Shown: positions 8,769 through 17,877, counted from the first letter of the stretch. The stretch is 64,000 nt of DNA from Ferruginibacter sp. (GCA_017983695.1 JAGOAX010000003.1:248001-312000); one strand, 5' to 3'. The notes: generated from the letters alone by a model not told the origin. Made by a program: numbers and translations.

Positions 8769-10010
8769 ATGAAAAAGACTTTACCCCTCCTCGCATTTTT
8801 CGCTGCAGTATTTTTTGTATCAGCACTTACAACTGGTTGCAACAACAGCGAAGCAAAATTAAAAGCTTATGTAAATGAACAAAATTCGCTTGAAATTCCT
8901 GATCTTTTAGAAAGAAACGGTGAATTAGCTACTGCCGCCGAATGGAGCAAAACCAAAGAAAAGACCGCTGAATTAAAAGCAAAACTTGCAGCACAGCCAG
9001 CTGATATAAAAACCCGACTGCAACTGGCTACCATTTTTATTACTGAACAAAGAATTACCGGCGAACATCATTTTTATTATCCGGCAATTGAAAAAATATT
9101 GAACGGTGTTTTAAGCATCGACCCTAAAAATTTTGAAGCTACGGTTTACAAAGCTTCATTAAGAATGAGCCAGCACCAGTTTGCAGATGCAAAAAAACTG
9201 GCTGAAGAAGCAAAAACCATCAATCCTGATAATGCTTATGTGTATGGTATTTTGGTAGATGCTAATGTAGAATTAGGTAATTACGAAGAAGCGGTGGCAA
9301 TGAGTGATAAAATGCAGGCCTTAAAACCATCATTAGAATCTTATTCAAGAGCCAGTTACTTACGTGAAATATACGGGGATTATCCTGGTGCTATTGAAGC
9401 TATGAAATTAGCAGTAAAAGCAGGCTTACCCGGCAGCGAACCACAATGCTGGAGCTTAAATGTACTGGGCGATTTGTATTACAACACCGGCAATTGGGCT
9501 GCTGCTGAAAATGCTTATGCCGAAAATTTAGCCATACGCCCAAGTTACGCACCAAGTATGGCAGGCCTTGCAAAAGTGGAAACTAAAAAGAAAAATTATG
9601 CAAGAGCGCTGGCTTTATTAGACTCTGCGAATGCTGTTATGCCGCAATCTTCATTTGAAGAACAAAAAGCGGATGTGTACGCAGCAATGGGTGATACCAA
9701 AAAAGCTATGGATAAATATGCGGAAGTTCAAAAATTACTTATAACAGATGCCAACTCCGGTCATCATTCGGTATCATTAGAATTGACTAAATCATTTATT
9801 AAAACCAATCAATGGGATAGTGCAAAAAAATATGCTACGATGGAATATGCTATACGCTCTAAAAACATTGATGTGAATAATGAACTGGCATGGATCGCTT
9901 ATAACCAAAAAGATAATGCTAAAGCAAAAGAATATTTAAAAACAGCATTAAGCACAGGCAGTAAAAATCCTGAGTTATTAGTAAGAGCAACAGCAATCAA
10001 TACAAAATAG
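8769..10010 (+). CDS. TPR-repeat lipoprotein
   Basis: A 413-residue protein. I start it at the ATG at 8769 because this places a signal peptide (MKKTLPLLAFFAAVFF) directly at the N terminus, with lipobox TTGC (C24); an upstream in-frame ATG would bury it. From about residue 80 onward there are repeated helical pairs with TPR spacing (for example ALKPSLESYSRASYLREIYG, then DLYYNTGNWAAAENAYAENL and PSYAPSMAGLAKVETKKKNY). TPR lipoproteins act as protein-binding scaffolds. It lies between the DUF4331 genes and the TonB receptor on the same strand, which suggests a supporting periplasmic role there. Confidence 0.85.
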   Translation: MKKTLPLLAFFAAVFFVSALTTGCNNSEAKLKAYVNEQNSLEIPDLLERNGELATAAEWSKTKEKTAELKAKLAAQPADIKTRLQLATIFITEQRITGEHHFYYPAIEKILNGVLSIDPKNFEATVYKASLRMSQHQFADAKKLAEEAKTINPDNAYVYGILVDANVELGNYEEAVAMSDKMQALKPSLESYSRASYLREIYGDYPGAIEAMKLAVKAGLPGSEPQCWSLNVLGDLYYNTGNWAAAENAYAENLAIRPSYAPSMAGLAKVETKKKNYARALALLDSANAVMPQSSFEEQKADVYAAMGDTKKAMDKYAEVQKLLITDANSGHHSVSLELTKSFIKTNQWDSAKKYATMEYAIRSKNIDVNNELAWIAYNQKDNAKAKEYLKTALSTGSKNPELLVRATAINTK

Positions 10011-10039
10011 TTTGAGCAATAAATAAGCATGGGTCTTAA

Positions 10040-10408
10040 ATGAAAAAACTACTGTTACATATTATCCTGATGAGCTATGCAGTAGTTGTATTTAAGCCTG
10101 TGCTTCCTTTTATCAATGATTTTATTGGCCATGTTTTCTTTCTTTCAAAACATATGGCTACTGTTCATTTAGAAAATGGTAAATACCATGTACATTACGA
10201 AACAGCGAAGGATGCAAAAGAAGAAAAGTCTGATAAAAATACAGCTGCTTCAAAAAAAGATAATTCAGCAAACGATCAAATAGTTATTATCCCAAAGCTG
10301 CTTACTCCTTACGCAGCAATAATAATCGGTAAGAAATATTTTGCTGTAAGTTCCTCCGCAACGCTAAGCGGTATATCAAATCTCAATTATCCTCCTCCCC
10401 GTATTTAG
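10040..10408 (+). CDS. Small exported or membrane protein with His cluster
   Basis: A 122-residue protein with one N-terminal hydrophobic segment (about residues 3-27), then a short region with spaced histidines (H31, H38, H43, H50, H52; KYHVHYE), a Lys/Asp/Ser-rich linker, and a C terminus ending YPPPRI. I do not recognise a named family. The HVH pair between a membrane anchor and a TonB receptor gene would fit metal handling, but this is inference. It is 30 bp after the TPR lipoprotein and 90 bp before the receptor, so probably co-transcribed. Confidence 0.7.
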   Translation: MKKLLLHIILMSYAVVVFKPVLPFINDFIGHVFFLSKHMATVHLENGKYHVHYETAKDAKEEKSDKNTAASKKDNSANDQIVIIPKLLTPYAAIIIGKKYFAVSSSATLSGISNLNYPPPRI

Positions 10409-10497
10409 ATAGATTTTTTCATTGTTTACATTTCATCATCCATAAAAATTAAGGTATGATGTTATGCGATTATTTATTCACTATCTAAAAATTAGTT

Positions 10498-12744
10498 ATG
10501 AAACTATCAAAATATTATTCGTATAAATTGATAATAATTTTAGTGTGCTTTATTTCAATTAGTTCGGCTGCACAAAATATTATCAGGGGAAAGGTAATAG
10601 ATGCAGTAAGCAGGCAACCGCTGGAAGCTGCTTCAATTACTATTGGGGGAAACAGTAAAGAAAAAGAAGTGACTGACGAACACGGAAATTTTTTATTAAA
10701 AACAGTGCAGCAGCATTCTGTAATATCTGTATCTCATGTAGGATATAAAACAGGTATTGGAACTGCAGATAATAAAAATACTTTAATAGTGGAACTGCAG
10801 CCGGATATTATAAAACTTGAAGATGTAAAATTGCAGTCGGCCGGAAATGCTAAATTCAGTTCGCTTGCAAAAATAGATTTGGCATTAAACCCGATAAAAA
10901 ACACACAGGAATTATTAAGAATTGTACCCGGTTTATTTATTGCACAACATGCAGGTGGTGGTAAAGCTGAGCAAATATTTTTACGTGGCTTCGATTGCGA
11001 CCATGGTACCGATGTACAGGTAAGTGTAGATGGTATGCCGGTGAATATGGTAAGCCATGCACATGGGCAGGGTTATGCAGATGCTCACTTCATCATTCCT
11101 GAAACGATCAATAATATTGATTTTGGTGCAGGGTCTTATTATACACAAAAGGGAAATCTGAATACTGCAGGCTATGTAGCCTTCTCTACATTTAAAAATA
11201 TTAGTAAAAGTACAGTGCAGTTTGAAGCAGCAAGATTCAACAGCTACCGCACTCTGGCTATGATTGATTTGTTGAAAAAAAATAAAGACAAACAAAGTGC
11301 TTATGTTGCCGCTGAATTTTATTACACAGATGGACCTACAGAAAACAAACAAAATTTTAACCGCTTTAATTTATTTGGAAAATACAATGCGGCATTAGGC
11401 GATAAAACCAATCTTACATTTTCTGCATCAGCCTTTAAAAGTAAATGGGATGCCAGCGGGCAAATACCCGACCGTGCAGTGCAAAGTGGATTGATTACCA
11501 GGTTTGGCAGCTTAGATCCAACAGAAGGAGGCAATACTGAAAGGTATAATGCCAATGCAGTAGTAACGCATCAATTTAATAATGGTACCAGTTGGCAAAA
11601 CCAGGTATTCTTTAACCGCTATAAATTTAAACTCTATTCAAACTTCACCTTTTTCTTAAACGATGCTGTAAATGGAGATGGTATTGTACAGGCAGAAGAC
11701 AGAAATATTTTTGGTTTTGCTTCTACCCTTAAAGCCAAATATTTTTTTAATAAATGGACATTAACCTCAACCGATGGTATTGGTTTGCGATACGATGCTA
11801 CCAGCAACAGCCAGTTGGCTAACCAGGTAAAGCGGCAATTTCTTAACAACATTATGTTGGGTGATGTAAAGGAATTAAATGCTTATGCATTTACACAACA
11901 GCAGGCAACATTTGGCAACTGGGTAATTGATGCCGGTATTCGTTTTGATTATTTCCATTTTAATTATTTAGATAAATTAAATGCAGCTCAAATGCCGGCA
12001 CAGGGTAAAGCAATTGTAAGCCCTAAGTTAAATGTGCAGTACAATATTTGTAAAGCTGTGCAGTTGTATGCAAAAGCCGGTAAAGGTTTTCACAGCAACG
12101 ATACCAGAGTGGTAATTGCTAATGAGGGTAAAGAAATTTTACCAGCGGCTTATGGTACTGATTTTGGCGTGATACTTAAGCCCACTAAAAATTTATTGCT
12201 GAATGTGGCAGTATGGAATTTGTATTTAAACCAGGAGTTTGTATATGTTGGTGATGCTGGTATTGTAGAACCCAGCGGTAAAACAAAAAGAGAAGGTATT
12301 GATATTGTAGCCCGTTACCAGTTTACAAATAATCTGTTTGCCAATGCCAGTATTAATTTTACAAAGCCACGTGCAAGAGGCAAAGCAAAGGGACAGGATT
12401 ATATCCCACTTGCCCCAACTGCAACAAGCATTGGCGGTATATTTTATAAAAAGCAAACAGGGTTTAATGGCGGCATTAATTACCGCTATATAAAAAGCCG
12501 GCCGGCTAATGAAGATTATTCCGTTGTAGCTAAAGGATATTTTTTGATGGACGCTTCGGTTAACTATACTAAACCAAAATATGAAATTGGTTTTGCGGTT
12601 GAAAATATTTTCAATATTGATTGGAACGAAGCCCAGTTTGCAACAGAAAGCAGGTTGGCTAATGAACCAAATGCAGTTACCGAATTAAATTACACGCCGG
12701 GTACGCCAATTTTTGCAAAACTAAAACTGGCGGTATTCTTTTAG
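10498..12744 (+). CDS. TonB-dependent receptor with His-rich plug
   Basis: A 748-residue outer-membrane receptor. The signal peptide ends near residue 25 (SSAAQ), followed by a carboxypeptidase-regulatory-like domain (IIRGKVIDAVSRQPLEAASI, about 27-105), a plug domain (about 115-230) and a 22-strand barrel. The plug carries FLRGFDCDHGTD (161-172) and VSHAHGQGYADAHF (185-198), clusters of His/Asp/Cys also typical of a receptor group of unknown substrate in other phyla. These residues could coordinate a metal or metal chelate (inference). No SusD partner follows, so glycan uptake is unlikely. The barrel ends in a final aromatic residue, as expected for BAM insertion. A terminator separates it from the HupE-like gene. 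Confidence 0.88.
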   Translation: MKLSKYYSYKLIIILVCFISISSAAQNIIRGKVIDAVSRQPLEAASITIGGNSKEKEVTDEHGNFLLKTVQQHSVISVSHVGYKTGIGTADNKNTLIVELQPDIIKLEDVKLQSAGNAKFSSLAKIDLALNPIKNTQELLRIVPGLFIAQHAGGGKAEQIFLRGFDCDHGTDVQVSVDGMPVNMVSHAHGQGYADAHFIIPETINNIDFGAGSYYTQKGNLNTAGYVAFSTFKNISKSTVQFEAARFNSYRTLAMIDLLKKNKDKQSAYVAAEFYYTDGPTENKQNFNRFNLFGKYNAALGDKTNLTFSASAFKSKWDASGQIPDRAVQSGLITRFGSLDPTEGGNTERYNANAVVTHQFNNGTSWQNQVFFNRYKFKLYSNFTFFLNDAVNGDGIVQAEDRNIFGFASTLKAKYFFNKWTLTSTDGIGLRYDATSNSQLANQVKRQFLNNIMLGDVKELNAYAFTQQQATFGNWVIDAGIRFDYFHFNYLDKLNAAQMPAQGKAIVSPKLNVQYNICKAVQLYAKAGKGFHSNDTRVVIANEGKEILPAAYGTDFGVILKPTKNLLLNVAVWNLYLNQEFVYVGDAGIVEPSGKTKREGIDIVARYQFTNNLFANASINFTKPRARGKAKGQDYIPLAPTATSIGGIFYKKQTGFNGGINYRYIKSRPANEDYSVVAKGYFLMDASVNYTKPKYEIGFAVENIFNIDWNEAQFATESRLANEPNAVTELNYTPGTPIFAKLKLAVFF

Positions 12745-12754
12745 CATACTATAT

Positions 12755-12784
12755 AAAAGTGCAGCATTGTGGTGCTGCACTTTT
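12755..12784 (+). terminator. Rho-independent terminator after the TonB receptor
   Basis: A perfect 12-bp stem (AAAAGTGCAGCA / TGCTGCACTTTT) with a 6-nt loop and a T run, 11 bp after the receptor stop. The HupE-like gene starts only 27 bp later, so it depends on read-through or on a promoter within this short gap. Confidence 0.85.
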
Positions 12785-12810
12785 CTTTTACCGCTTAATA
12801 AATTAAAAAA

Positions 12811-13488
12811 ATGATGTTTAATAATTTAAAAAGTCAATACAGGATATTGGGTTTTATGCTCCTCTCCTTTTTAGTATGCAATACTGCAATGGCACATGAT
12901 GTGGAAGGCTTAGCAAAACTGAGTAAAACTGAAGTAGCAGGTATCTATATGCAATTGGGTTTTACGCATATTTTACCACTGGGTTTAGATCATATTTTAT
13001 TTGTGCTGAGTTTGTTTTTACTCAATCCCAAACTAAAACCCATACTTTGGCAGGCCACTGCTTTTACGGTAGCACATACCATTACATTGGGCCTTGCTAT
13101 GTACAAAATAATTAAACCACCTGTAAATATTGTAGAACCAGTAATTGCGTTATCCATTATGTATGTGGCTTTGGAAAATATTTTTTCGTCTAAACTAAAA
13201 GCCAGCCGTATTGGCATTGTATTTTTATTTGGGCTGATACACGGCATGGGCTTTGCCAGTGTGTTAATAGAATTAGGGTTACCCAAAAATGCTTATTTCA
13301 GTTCTTTACTCATGTTTAATTTAGGAGTAGAACTTGGGCAGATAACAGTAATTGTAGCGGCATATTTTTTAATAGGGAAATTTTTTGGCAGCAAACCGTA
13401 TTACAGAAAATGGGTGGTAATGCCGCTATCCATTTTAATTGCAGCTATTGCTTTGTATTGGGCGGTGGAGAGAATTTTCTTTGCCTGA
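12811..13488 (+). CDS. HupE/UreJ-family membrane protein
   Basis: A 225-residue integral membrane protein with a cleavable signal peptide (to about residue 28, NTAMA|HD). The family signature HILPLGLDHILFVLSLFLL (H53, D60, H61) is followed by about six transmembrane helices, with a second conserved motif LIHGMGFAS. HupE and UreJ proteins are linked to nickel or cobalt uptake for hydrogenase and urease, but many family members, including this one, are not next to such enzymes. Placed after a TonB receptor with a His-rich plug, it is a natural candidate for the inner-membrane step of a metal uptake route. The start could also be the second Met at 12814. Its stop abuts the stop of the convergent gene with no spacer. 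Confidence 0.85.
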   Translation: MMFNNLKSQYRILGFMLLSFLVCNTAMAHDVEGLAKLSKTEVAGIYMQLGFTHILPLGLDHILFVLSLFLLNPKLKPILWQATAFTVAHTITLGLAMYKIIKPPVNIVEPVIALSIMYVALENIFSSKLKASRIGIVFLFGLIHGMGFASVLIELGLPKNAYFSSLLMFNLGVELGQITVIVAAYFLIGKFFGSKPYYRKWVVMPLSILIAAIALYWAVERIFFA

Positions 13489-14211
13489 TCATTCCCATCC
13501 ACTTGCCAACACATCAGCAATATGCATGGTTTGTAATGGTAAACTTTTTCCTTTGATGTAGCCATCAATATGCATCAGGCAACTTAGGTCGGTAGATATT
13601 ATAAGTGCTGCACCGGTAGCAGCTGCGTTGGTTACTTTTTGATCAACCATTCCAATAGAGATGGCATCAAACTTTACGGCAAAGGTACCGCCAAAACCAC
13701 AGCAGGTTTCCACGTCATTCATTTCTACCAGTTGCAAACCTTTTACATTACTTAATAATTTACGTGGGGCTTCTTTTATTTTACATTCCCGTAATGCGGC
13801 GCAACTATCGTGGTAAGTGGCCGTGGTATTTAATACGGCACCAAAATTTTCTATTTTCAATACATCAGTTAAAAATTCAGCGAATTCATAAATGCGTTTG
13901 CTTAAATCTTTTACCTGGTTATGCTGAGAAGAATTTTCGAAAAGCTTAGCGTAATAATTTCTAACAAAGCCCACACAGCTTGCACTGGGAGCAACAATAT
14001 AATCAGCGCCTTCAAAATCTTTTAAAAATTTACTGCATACTGTTCTGGCCTCATCCCAAAAGCCGGCGTTAAAGGCCGGCTGGCCGCAACAGGTTTGATT
14101 GGTATTGTAAACAACTTCGCAACCGGCTTTCTCCAAAACCTTTACCATATTAAAGGCCGTTTGCGGATAAAGCTGGTCAACAAAACACGGTATAAAAAGT
14201 TGAATTTTCAT
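13489..14211 (-). CDS. LutA/LldE-like Fe-S oxidoreductase subunit
   Basis: A 240-residue protein with two cysteine-rich CCG domains: NQTCCGQPAFNAGF in the N-terminal half and VETCCGFGGTFAVKF in the C-terminal half, plus the family start MKIQLFIPCFVDQLYP. LutA acts with LutB and LutC in lactate oxidation, and the CCG domains bind an Fe-S cluster or act like the non-cubane cluster site of heterodisulfide reductase. LutB and LutC are not next to it; ribH lies 3 bp upstream on the same strand, which suggests an operon. Confidence 0.88.
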   Translation of the reverse strand: MKIQLFIPCFVDQLYPQTAFNMVKVLEKAGCEVVYNTNQTCCGQPAFNAGFWDEARTVCSKFLKDFEGADYIVAPSASCVGFVRNYYAKLFENSSQHNQVKDLSKRIYEFAEFLTDVLKIENFGAVLNTTATYHDSCAALRECKIKEAPRKLLSNVKGLQLVEMNDVETCCGFGGTFAVKFDAISIGMVDQKVTNAAATGAALIISTDLSCLMHIDGYIKGKSLPLQTMHIADVLASGWE

Positions 14212-14214
14212 GTA

Positions 14215-14703
14215 TCAATAACTTTGTTTCAATGCAATCATCTTAATTGCAGTTACAGCAGCTTCTTCTCCTTTATGGCCGTGCTTGCCTCCAGTTCTTT
14301 CATCTATCTGCTGTTGATTATCTACAGTTAACACACCAAAAATTGTAGGTACCGGAAGTAGTAAGTTTAATTGTACCACACCATCGGTTACAGCTTTGCA
14401 TACATAATCAAAATGCGGTGTATCACCACGCAGTACACAACCAAGGGCAATAAAGGCACAGGGTTTATCATCTTTATATTTATGAAACTCCCAATAACTT
14501 TTTACAGCAAAGGGTATTTCAAATGCACCAGGTACAGTTATGGTTTTATGCTGTACTTTATGTTCGTCTAAAATTTTAATACAGCCTGCTTCCAGTTTGT
14601 CTATTGTTGCTGCATTCCATTCGGTACGTATAATTACAACACAGGCATCCTTTTTAAGTTGGATGCCTGTAGTATTATATAAGTTTGAAGATTCGGTGGA
14701 CAT
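14215..14703 (-). CDS. ribH: 6,7-dimethyl-8-ribityllumazine synthase
   Basis: A 162-residue enzyme for the penultimate step of riboflavin synthesis, joining the ribityl-diaminouracil and dihydroxybutanone phosphate. Motifs: IIRTEWNAATIDKL near the N terminus, TITVPGAFEIPFAVK, and the phosphate-binding ALGCVLRGDTPHFDYVC. The final third (PTIFGVLTVDNQQQIDERTG) is also typical. Length is normal. It lies 3 bp from the LutA-like gene, which follows it on the same strand. No FMN riboswitch is visible upstream; the upstream spacer is filled with short repeats. Confidence 0.96.
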   Translation of the reverse strand: MSTESSNLYNTTGIQLKKDACVVIIRTEWNAATIDKLEAGCIKILDEHKVQHKTITVPGAFEIPFAVKSYWEFHKYKDDKPCAFIALGCVLRGDTPHFDYVCKAVTDGVVQLNLLLPVPTIFGVLTVDNQQQIDERTGGKHGHKGEEAAVTAIKMIALKQSY

Positions 14704-14812
14704 ATCGTGAATTGTGAGTGGTGAATCGTCAGTTGTGAATCAAGAGATTATTTATTGTAAACAATCTCTGTTCCTGATTAACGATAAACCAATTAACCAA
14801 TAAACTAATTAA
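14704..14812. repeat. Intergenic short-repeat tract
   Basis: The spacer between ribH and the TPR gene contains degenerate tandem words of the types GTGAATTGTGAGT and AACCAATTAACCAATAAACT. The same class recurs at 3459-3492, 18169-18215 and 42457-42486, and appears to have entered the ubiD-family coding sequence. No gene is seen here. Confidence 0.6.
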
Positions 14813-15553
14813 CTACTTAACCACGCCTAATTTAGCCAGGTACCTATCTGCGTCAAAATCTATACGGTTGTTCCTTAAAAAATCCGTTGTAATCTCTTCT
14901 TTTATCCGGGTAAAGAATTCGATAGCTTCTTTAGTTTTACCGGTAGCATCGCAAAATAAGGCTGCTCTTGATAAAGATAAAAATTTAGTCGATTCATCTT
15001 TTGATGAAGCAGCATCAATCGCTTTTTTATAGTTGCTTAAAGCCTCATCATTTTTCTTTTGCTCTGCATAAGCATCACCAAGCATACGGAATGCAGCACT
15101 TTCTATCTGGCCTGCGCCGTTGCCGTCAAATTCTTTTAAATGCTTAATGGCTTTATCAAATTCGCCCAGGTGCAGGTAACAGGCACCGGTCATATACTCA
15201 GCCAGGTTTCCGGCAGGTGTACCACTATATTTACTGATCACTTTTAAAAGTCCTGTAACTGTGGTGCCATCAAGTGTACCGCCATTCAACAAAATATTTG
15301 CAGAATCTTTTGAAAAGCCTGTGTTGTTAGACATTTCTTTAAATAATTTTTCCGCAGGAAAAATTACCTCACTTGCTTTTTGTGCTTTAGGTGCGGTAAC
15401 AAAATATTTATAACCGTACCAACCACCTATTAATAAAATAACTGCACTTCCCACATATGTAATGGGCTTGCTGAATTTTGCCCAAAAACCTTTTGCTCTT
15501 TGTAATGTATCATTCGTTTCCACGGTTTCAACCTGTACTTGCTTATCTGCCAT
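14813..15553 (-). CDS. Membrane-anchored TPR protein (YfgM-like)
   Basis: A 246-residue protein with a short cytoplasmic N terminus, one transmembrane helix (about residues 32-52, ITYVGSAVILLIGGWYGYKY) and a periplasmic TPR region (GNLAEYMTGACYLHLGEFDK, AFRMLGDAYAEQKKNDEAL, LSLSRAALFCDATGKTKEAI). The topology matches YfgM/TPR_21 proteins, which interact with the Sec translocon and periplasmic chaperones. It is the first gene of a possible TPR-ribH-lutA run on the minus strand, and pdhA lies 36 bp upstream. Confidence 0.85.
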   Translation of the reverse strand: MADKQVQVETVETNDTLQRAKGFWAKFSKPITYVGSAVILLIGGWYGYKYFVTAPKAQKASEVIFPAEKLFKEMSNNTGFSKDSANILLNGGTLDGTTVTGLLKVISKYSGTPAGNLAEYMTGACYLHLGEFDKAIKHLKEFDGNGAGQIESAAFRMLGDAYAEQKKNDEALSNYKKAIDAASSKDESTKFLSLSRAALFCDATGKTKEAIEFFTRIKEEITTDFLRNNRIDFDADRYLAKLGVVK

Positions 15554-15589
15554 CGTTAGCTTTATTTATTTTAAATTAAAATTTATGTA

Positions 15590-16582
15590 TTAATCAACTA
15601 TAAAAGGATAGTCCTCTTGTATGTAAACATCTTTCAGTAATTCATTGTCATCCGGCCATGGGCTTTCTTCTGCAAAAGCCACACTTTCTTCCACTTCTTT
15701 TTTCACCCTGTCATTAATTACCTCAATATCGGCTTCGCTCACTTTATATTGCACCTGTAATACTTTTAATACATGATCAATCGGGTCTTTTTCTTTGTAC
15801 TCCTCTACCTCATCTTTACTGCGGTATTTCTGAGGATCACTCATACTATGCCCTTTGTAACGGTAAGTTTTTATTTCCAAAAAAGTTGGTCCGCCTTTTT
15901 CCCTTGCCCTGTTTACTGCTCTTAATACAGCATTGTGTACATCTTCCGGGCTCATACCATCTACAGAATCGGCAGGCATATCGTAGGCGTCAGCCAGTTT
16001 ATAAATATCTAAGGTTTTGCTGGTACGGGCTACAGAAGTACCCATTGCGTAATGGTTATTTTCGCAGATAAACACTACGGGTAAATCCCACAACATGGCC
16101 ATATTAAAAGTTTCATGCAGCATACCCTGTCTTGCAGCGCCATCGCCAAAAAAGCAAAGGGCTACATTATTGGTACCTTTATATTTTTCTGCAAAAGCCA
16201 AACCTGCACCTGTTCCAATTTGAGCACCCACAATACCGTGGCCGCCAAAAAAGCCAACATCCACTCCAAAAATGTGCATACTGCCGCCTTTTCCTTTACT
16301 ACAACCGGTAGATTTACCATACAATTCGGCCATAGTTGCCTTGGGTGTAACCCCTTTGGCAATTGCCAAAGCGTGGCATCGGTAAGCAGTAATAAATTTA
16401 TCATCAGGCTGGGTTGCCGTCATACATCCGGCAGCTACAGCTTCCTGGCCAATATATAAATGGCAGAAACCCCTGATTTTTTGCATTCCATACAATTGAC
16501 CGGTCTTTTCCTCGAATCTGCGTAACAAAAGCATCAGTTCGTACCAGTATAAATAAGTTTCTTTAGAAAACTTTGTTGCCAA
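15590..16582 (-). CDS. pdhA: Pyruvate dehydrogenase E1 component, alpha subunit
   Basis: A 330-residue thiamine-diphosphate enzyme subunit that decarboxylates pyruvate as part of the alpha2beta2 E1. The ThDP/Mg motif reads GDGAARQGMLHETFNMAMLW, ending near CENN. Other hallmarks are RGFCHLYIGQEAVAAG, KGGSMH and the phosphorylation-loop-like YRYKGHSMSDPQKYR. Translation appears to begin at TTG (16580-16582), because an in-frame stop lies just upstream and the -7 box at 16603-16610 gives a short leader. The beta subunit gene lies about 17 kb away in this window (33475-34458), not in an operon with it. Confidence 0.95.
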   Translation of the reverse strand: MATKFSKETYLYWYELMLLLRRFEEKTGQLYGMQKIRGFCHLYIGQEAVAAGCMTATQPDDKFITAYRCHALAIAKGVTPKATMAELYGKSTGCSKGKGGSMHIFGVDVGFFGGHGIVGAQIGTGAGLAFAEKYKGTNNVALCFFGDGAARQGMLHETFNMAMLWDLPVVFICENNHYAMGTSVARTSKTLDIYKLADAYDMPADSVDGMSPEDVHNAVLRAVNRAREKGGPTFLEIKTYRYKGHSMSDPQKYRSKDEVEEYKEKDPIDHVLKVLQVQYKVSEADIEVINDRVKKEVEESVAFAEESPWPDDNELLKDVYIQEDYPFIVD

Positions 16583-16602
16583 GGTGTATAAATTTTAGTC
16601 GG

Positions 16603-16610
16603 CAAAGATA
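16603..16610 (-). promoter_or_regulatory. -7 promoter box of pdhA
   Basis: On the minus strand this reads TATCTTTG, an exact TAnnTTTG match, 20 nt upstream of the TTG start codon of pdhA. It supports the choice of that unusual start. Confidence 0.55.
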
Positions 16611-16738
16611 AGGGAGAAAAGGGAAAATAGAAATTGGTAATTAAGGAAGCTGGAATTTGGGATTTCAGCCCCGGAATCTGTATTTCAAAAAAAGCATATT
16701 TTATATATTTATACCCATCGCCTTATCTTGCAGCCCCA

Positions 16739-17821
16739 ATGCTTAAGCTTTATAAAATAGATATTACCCAGTTTAAAAATTACGACTTTAATTCTTTTGA
16801 TTTTAAAGAGCGGATTGTTGGTATTTGCGGCCTTAATGGCAAAGGCAAAACCAATTTGCTGGATGCCATTTACTACTGTTGTTTTACCAAAAGCTACTTT
16901 AGTAAAACTGATGCCTTGAGTGTGCAGTTTACTAAAGACGGGTTTCGCCTGCAGGCAAGTTTTGAAAAGCAAGGCGAAGCACAAAAGCTGGTCTGCATAC
17001 ACCGTGGCATTGGTAAAAAAGAATTATTGCTAAACGATGCCCCTTATGAAAAGATGAGCCAGCATATTGGCAGATTTCCTGCGGTGATGGTGGCACCGGA
17101 TGATATTGAACTGATAACCGGTGGTAGCGAAGAAAGGCGACGCTTTATTGATACCGTAATCAGCCAGATGGATGGAGAGTATTTACTGCAGTTGATACAA
17201 TACAATAAAGTACTGCAGCAACGCAACAGTTTATTAAAGCGTTTTGCAGAAGAAGGTAAAACCGACTGGCCGCTTTTAGAAGTACTGGATGAGCAATTGA
17301 TAAAACCCGGTAATTTTATTTATACCAAACGTAAAAATTTTACTGCTGCCTTAATACCGTTGGTACAACAATTTTATAACCAGATTGCCGATAATAATGA
17401 AATAGTAAACTTACAATACGAGAGCCAGTTGAATGCAGGCAATTTTGAATCGGTGCTGAACGATAACCGGCAGAAAGATTTTATGCTGCAGCGCACCAAT
17501 GGCGGTGTACATAAAGATGATATCAGTTTGCTGTTGAACGGGCAGTCTTTTAAAAACACGGCATCGCAGGGGCAACGGAAAAGTTTGTTATTTGCATTAA
17601 AGCTGGCTGAGTTTGAATTACTGAAAGCCAATAAAGGTTTTGCACCATTATTATTTTTAGATGATGTGTTTGAAAAACTGGATGATAACCGCATGCAGCA
17701 ATTACTGCATTGGGTTTGTAACCAAAACGAAGGCCAGGTATTTATTACCGACACTCATAAAGACAGGCTGGAGGATGCTTTTATTGGATTAAAAACAAAA
17801 TACCAGATAATAGAATTATAA
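16739..17821 (+). CDS. recF: DNA replication/repair protein RecF
   Basis: A 360-residue SMC-like ATPase that helps load RecA at gapped DNA. The start is placed at ATG 16739, giving the conserved opening LKLYKIDITQFKNYDFNSF; an upstream frame extension has no family similarity. Walker A is GLNGKGKTNLLDAIYY (31-46). The signature TASQGQRKSLLFALKLAEFE and Walker B PLLFLDDVFEKLD are present. A near-consensus promoter (TATCTTG) lies about 10 nt before the start. The DUF721/DciA-like gene follows 56 bp later, a common Bacteroidota arrangement. Confidence 0.95.
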   Translation: MLKLYKIDITQFKNYDFNSFDFKERIVGICGLNGKGKTNLLDAIYYCCFTKSYFSKTDALSVQFTKDGFRLQASFEKQGEAQKLVCIHRGIGKKELLLNDAPYEKMSQHIGRFPAVMVAPDDIELITGGSEERRRFIDTVISQMDGEYLLQLIQYNKVLQQRNSLLKRFAEEGKTDWPLLEVLDEQLIKPGNFIYTKRKNFTAALIPLVQQFYNQIADNNEIVNLQYESQLNAGNFESVLNDNRQKDFMLQRTNGGVHKDDISLLLNGQSFKNTASQGQRKSLLFALKLAEFELLKANKGFAPLLFLDDVFEKLDDNRMQQLLHWVCNQNEGQVFITDTHKDRLEDAFIGLKTKYQIIEL

Positions 17822-17877
17822 AACAGAAATAGTTTATCGCCCATTTGCTACAGCAACAAATAAACTAACTTTACACT

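Noticed and set aside
16634..16738. N-terminal extension of RecF
   Set aside because: It has no similarity to RecF. The ATG at 16739 gives the conserved N terminus.
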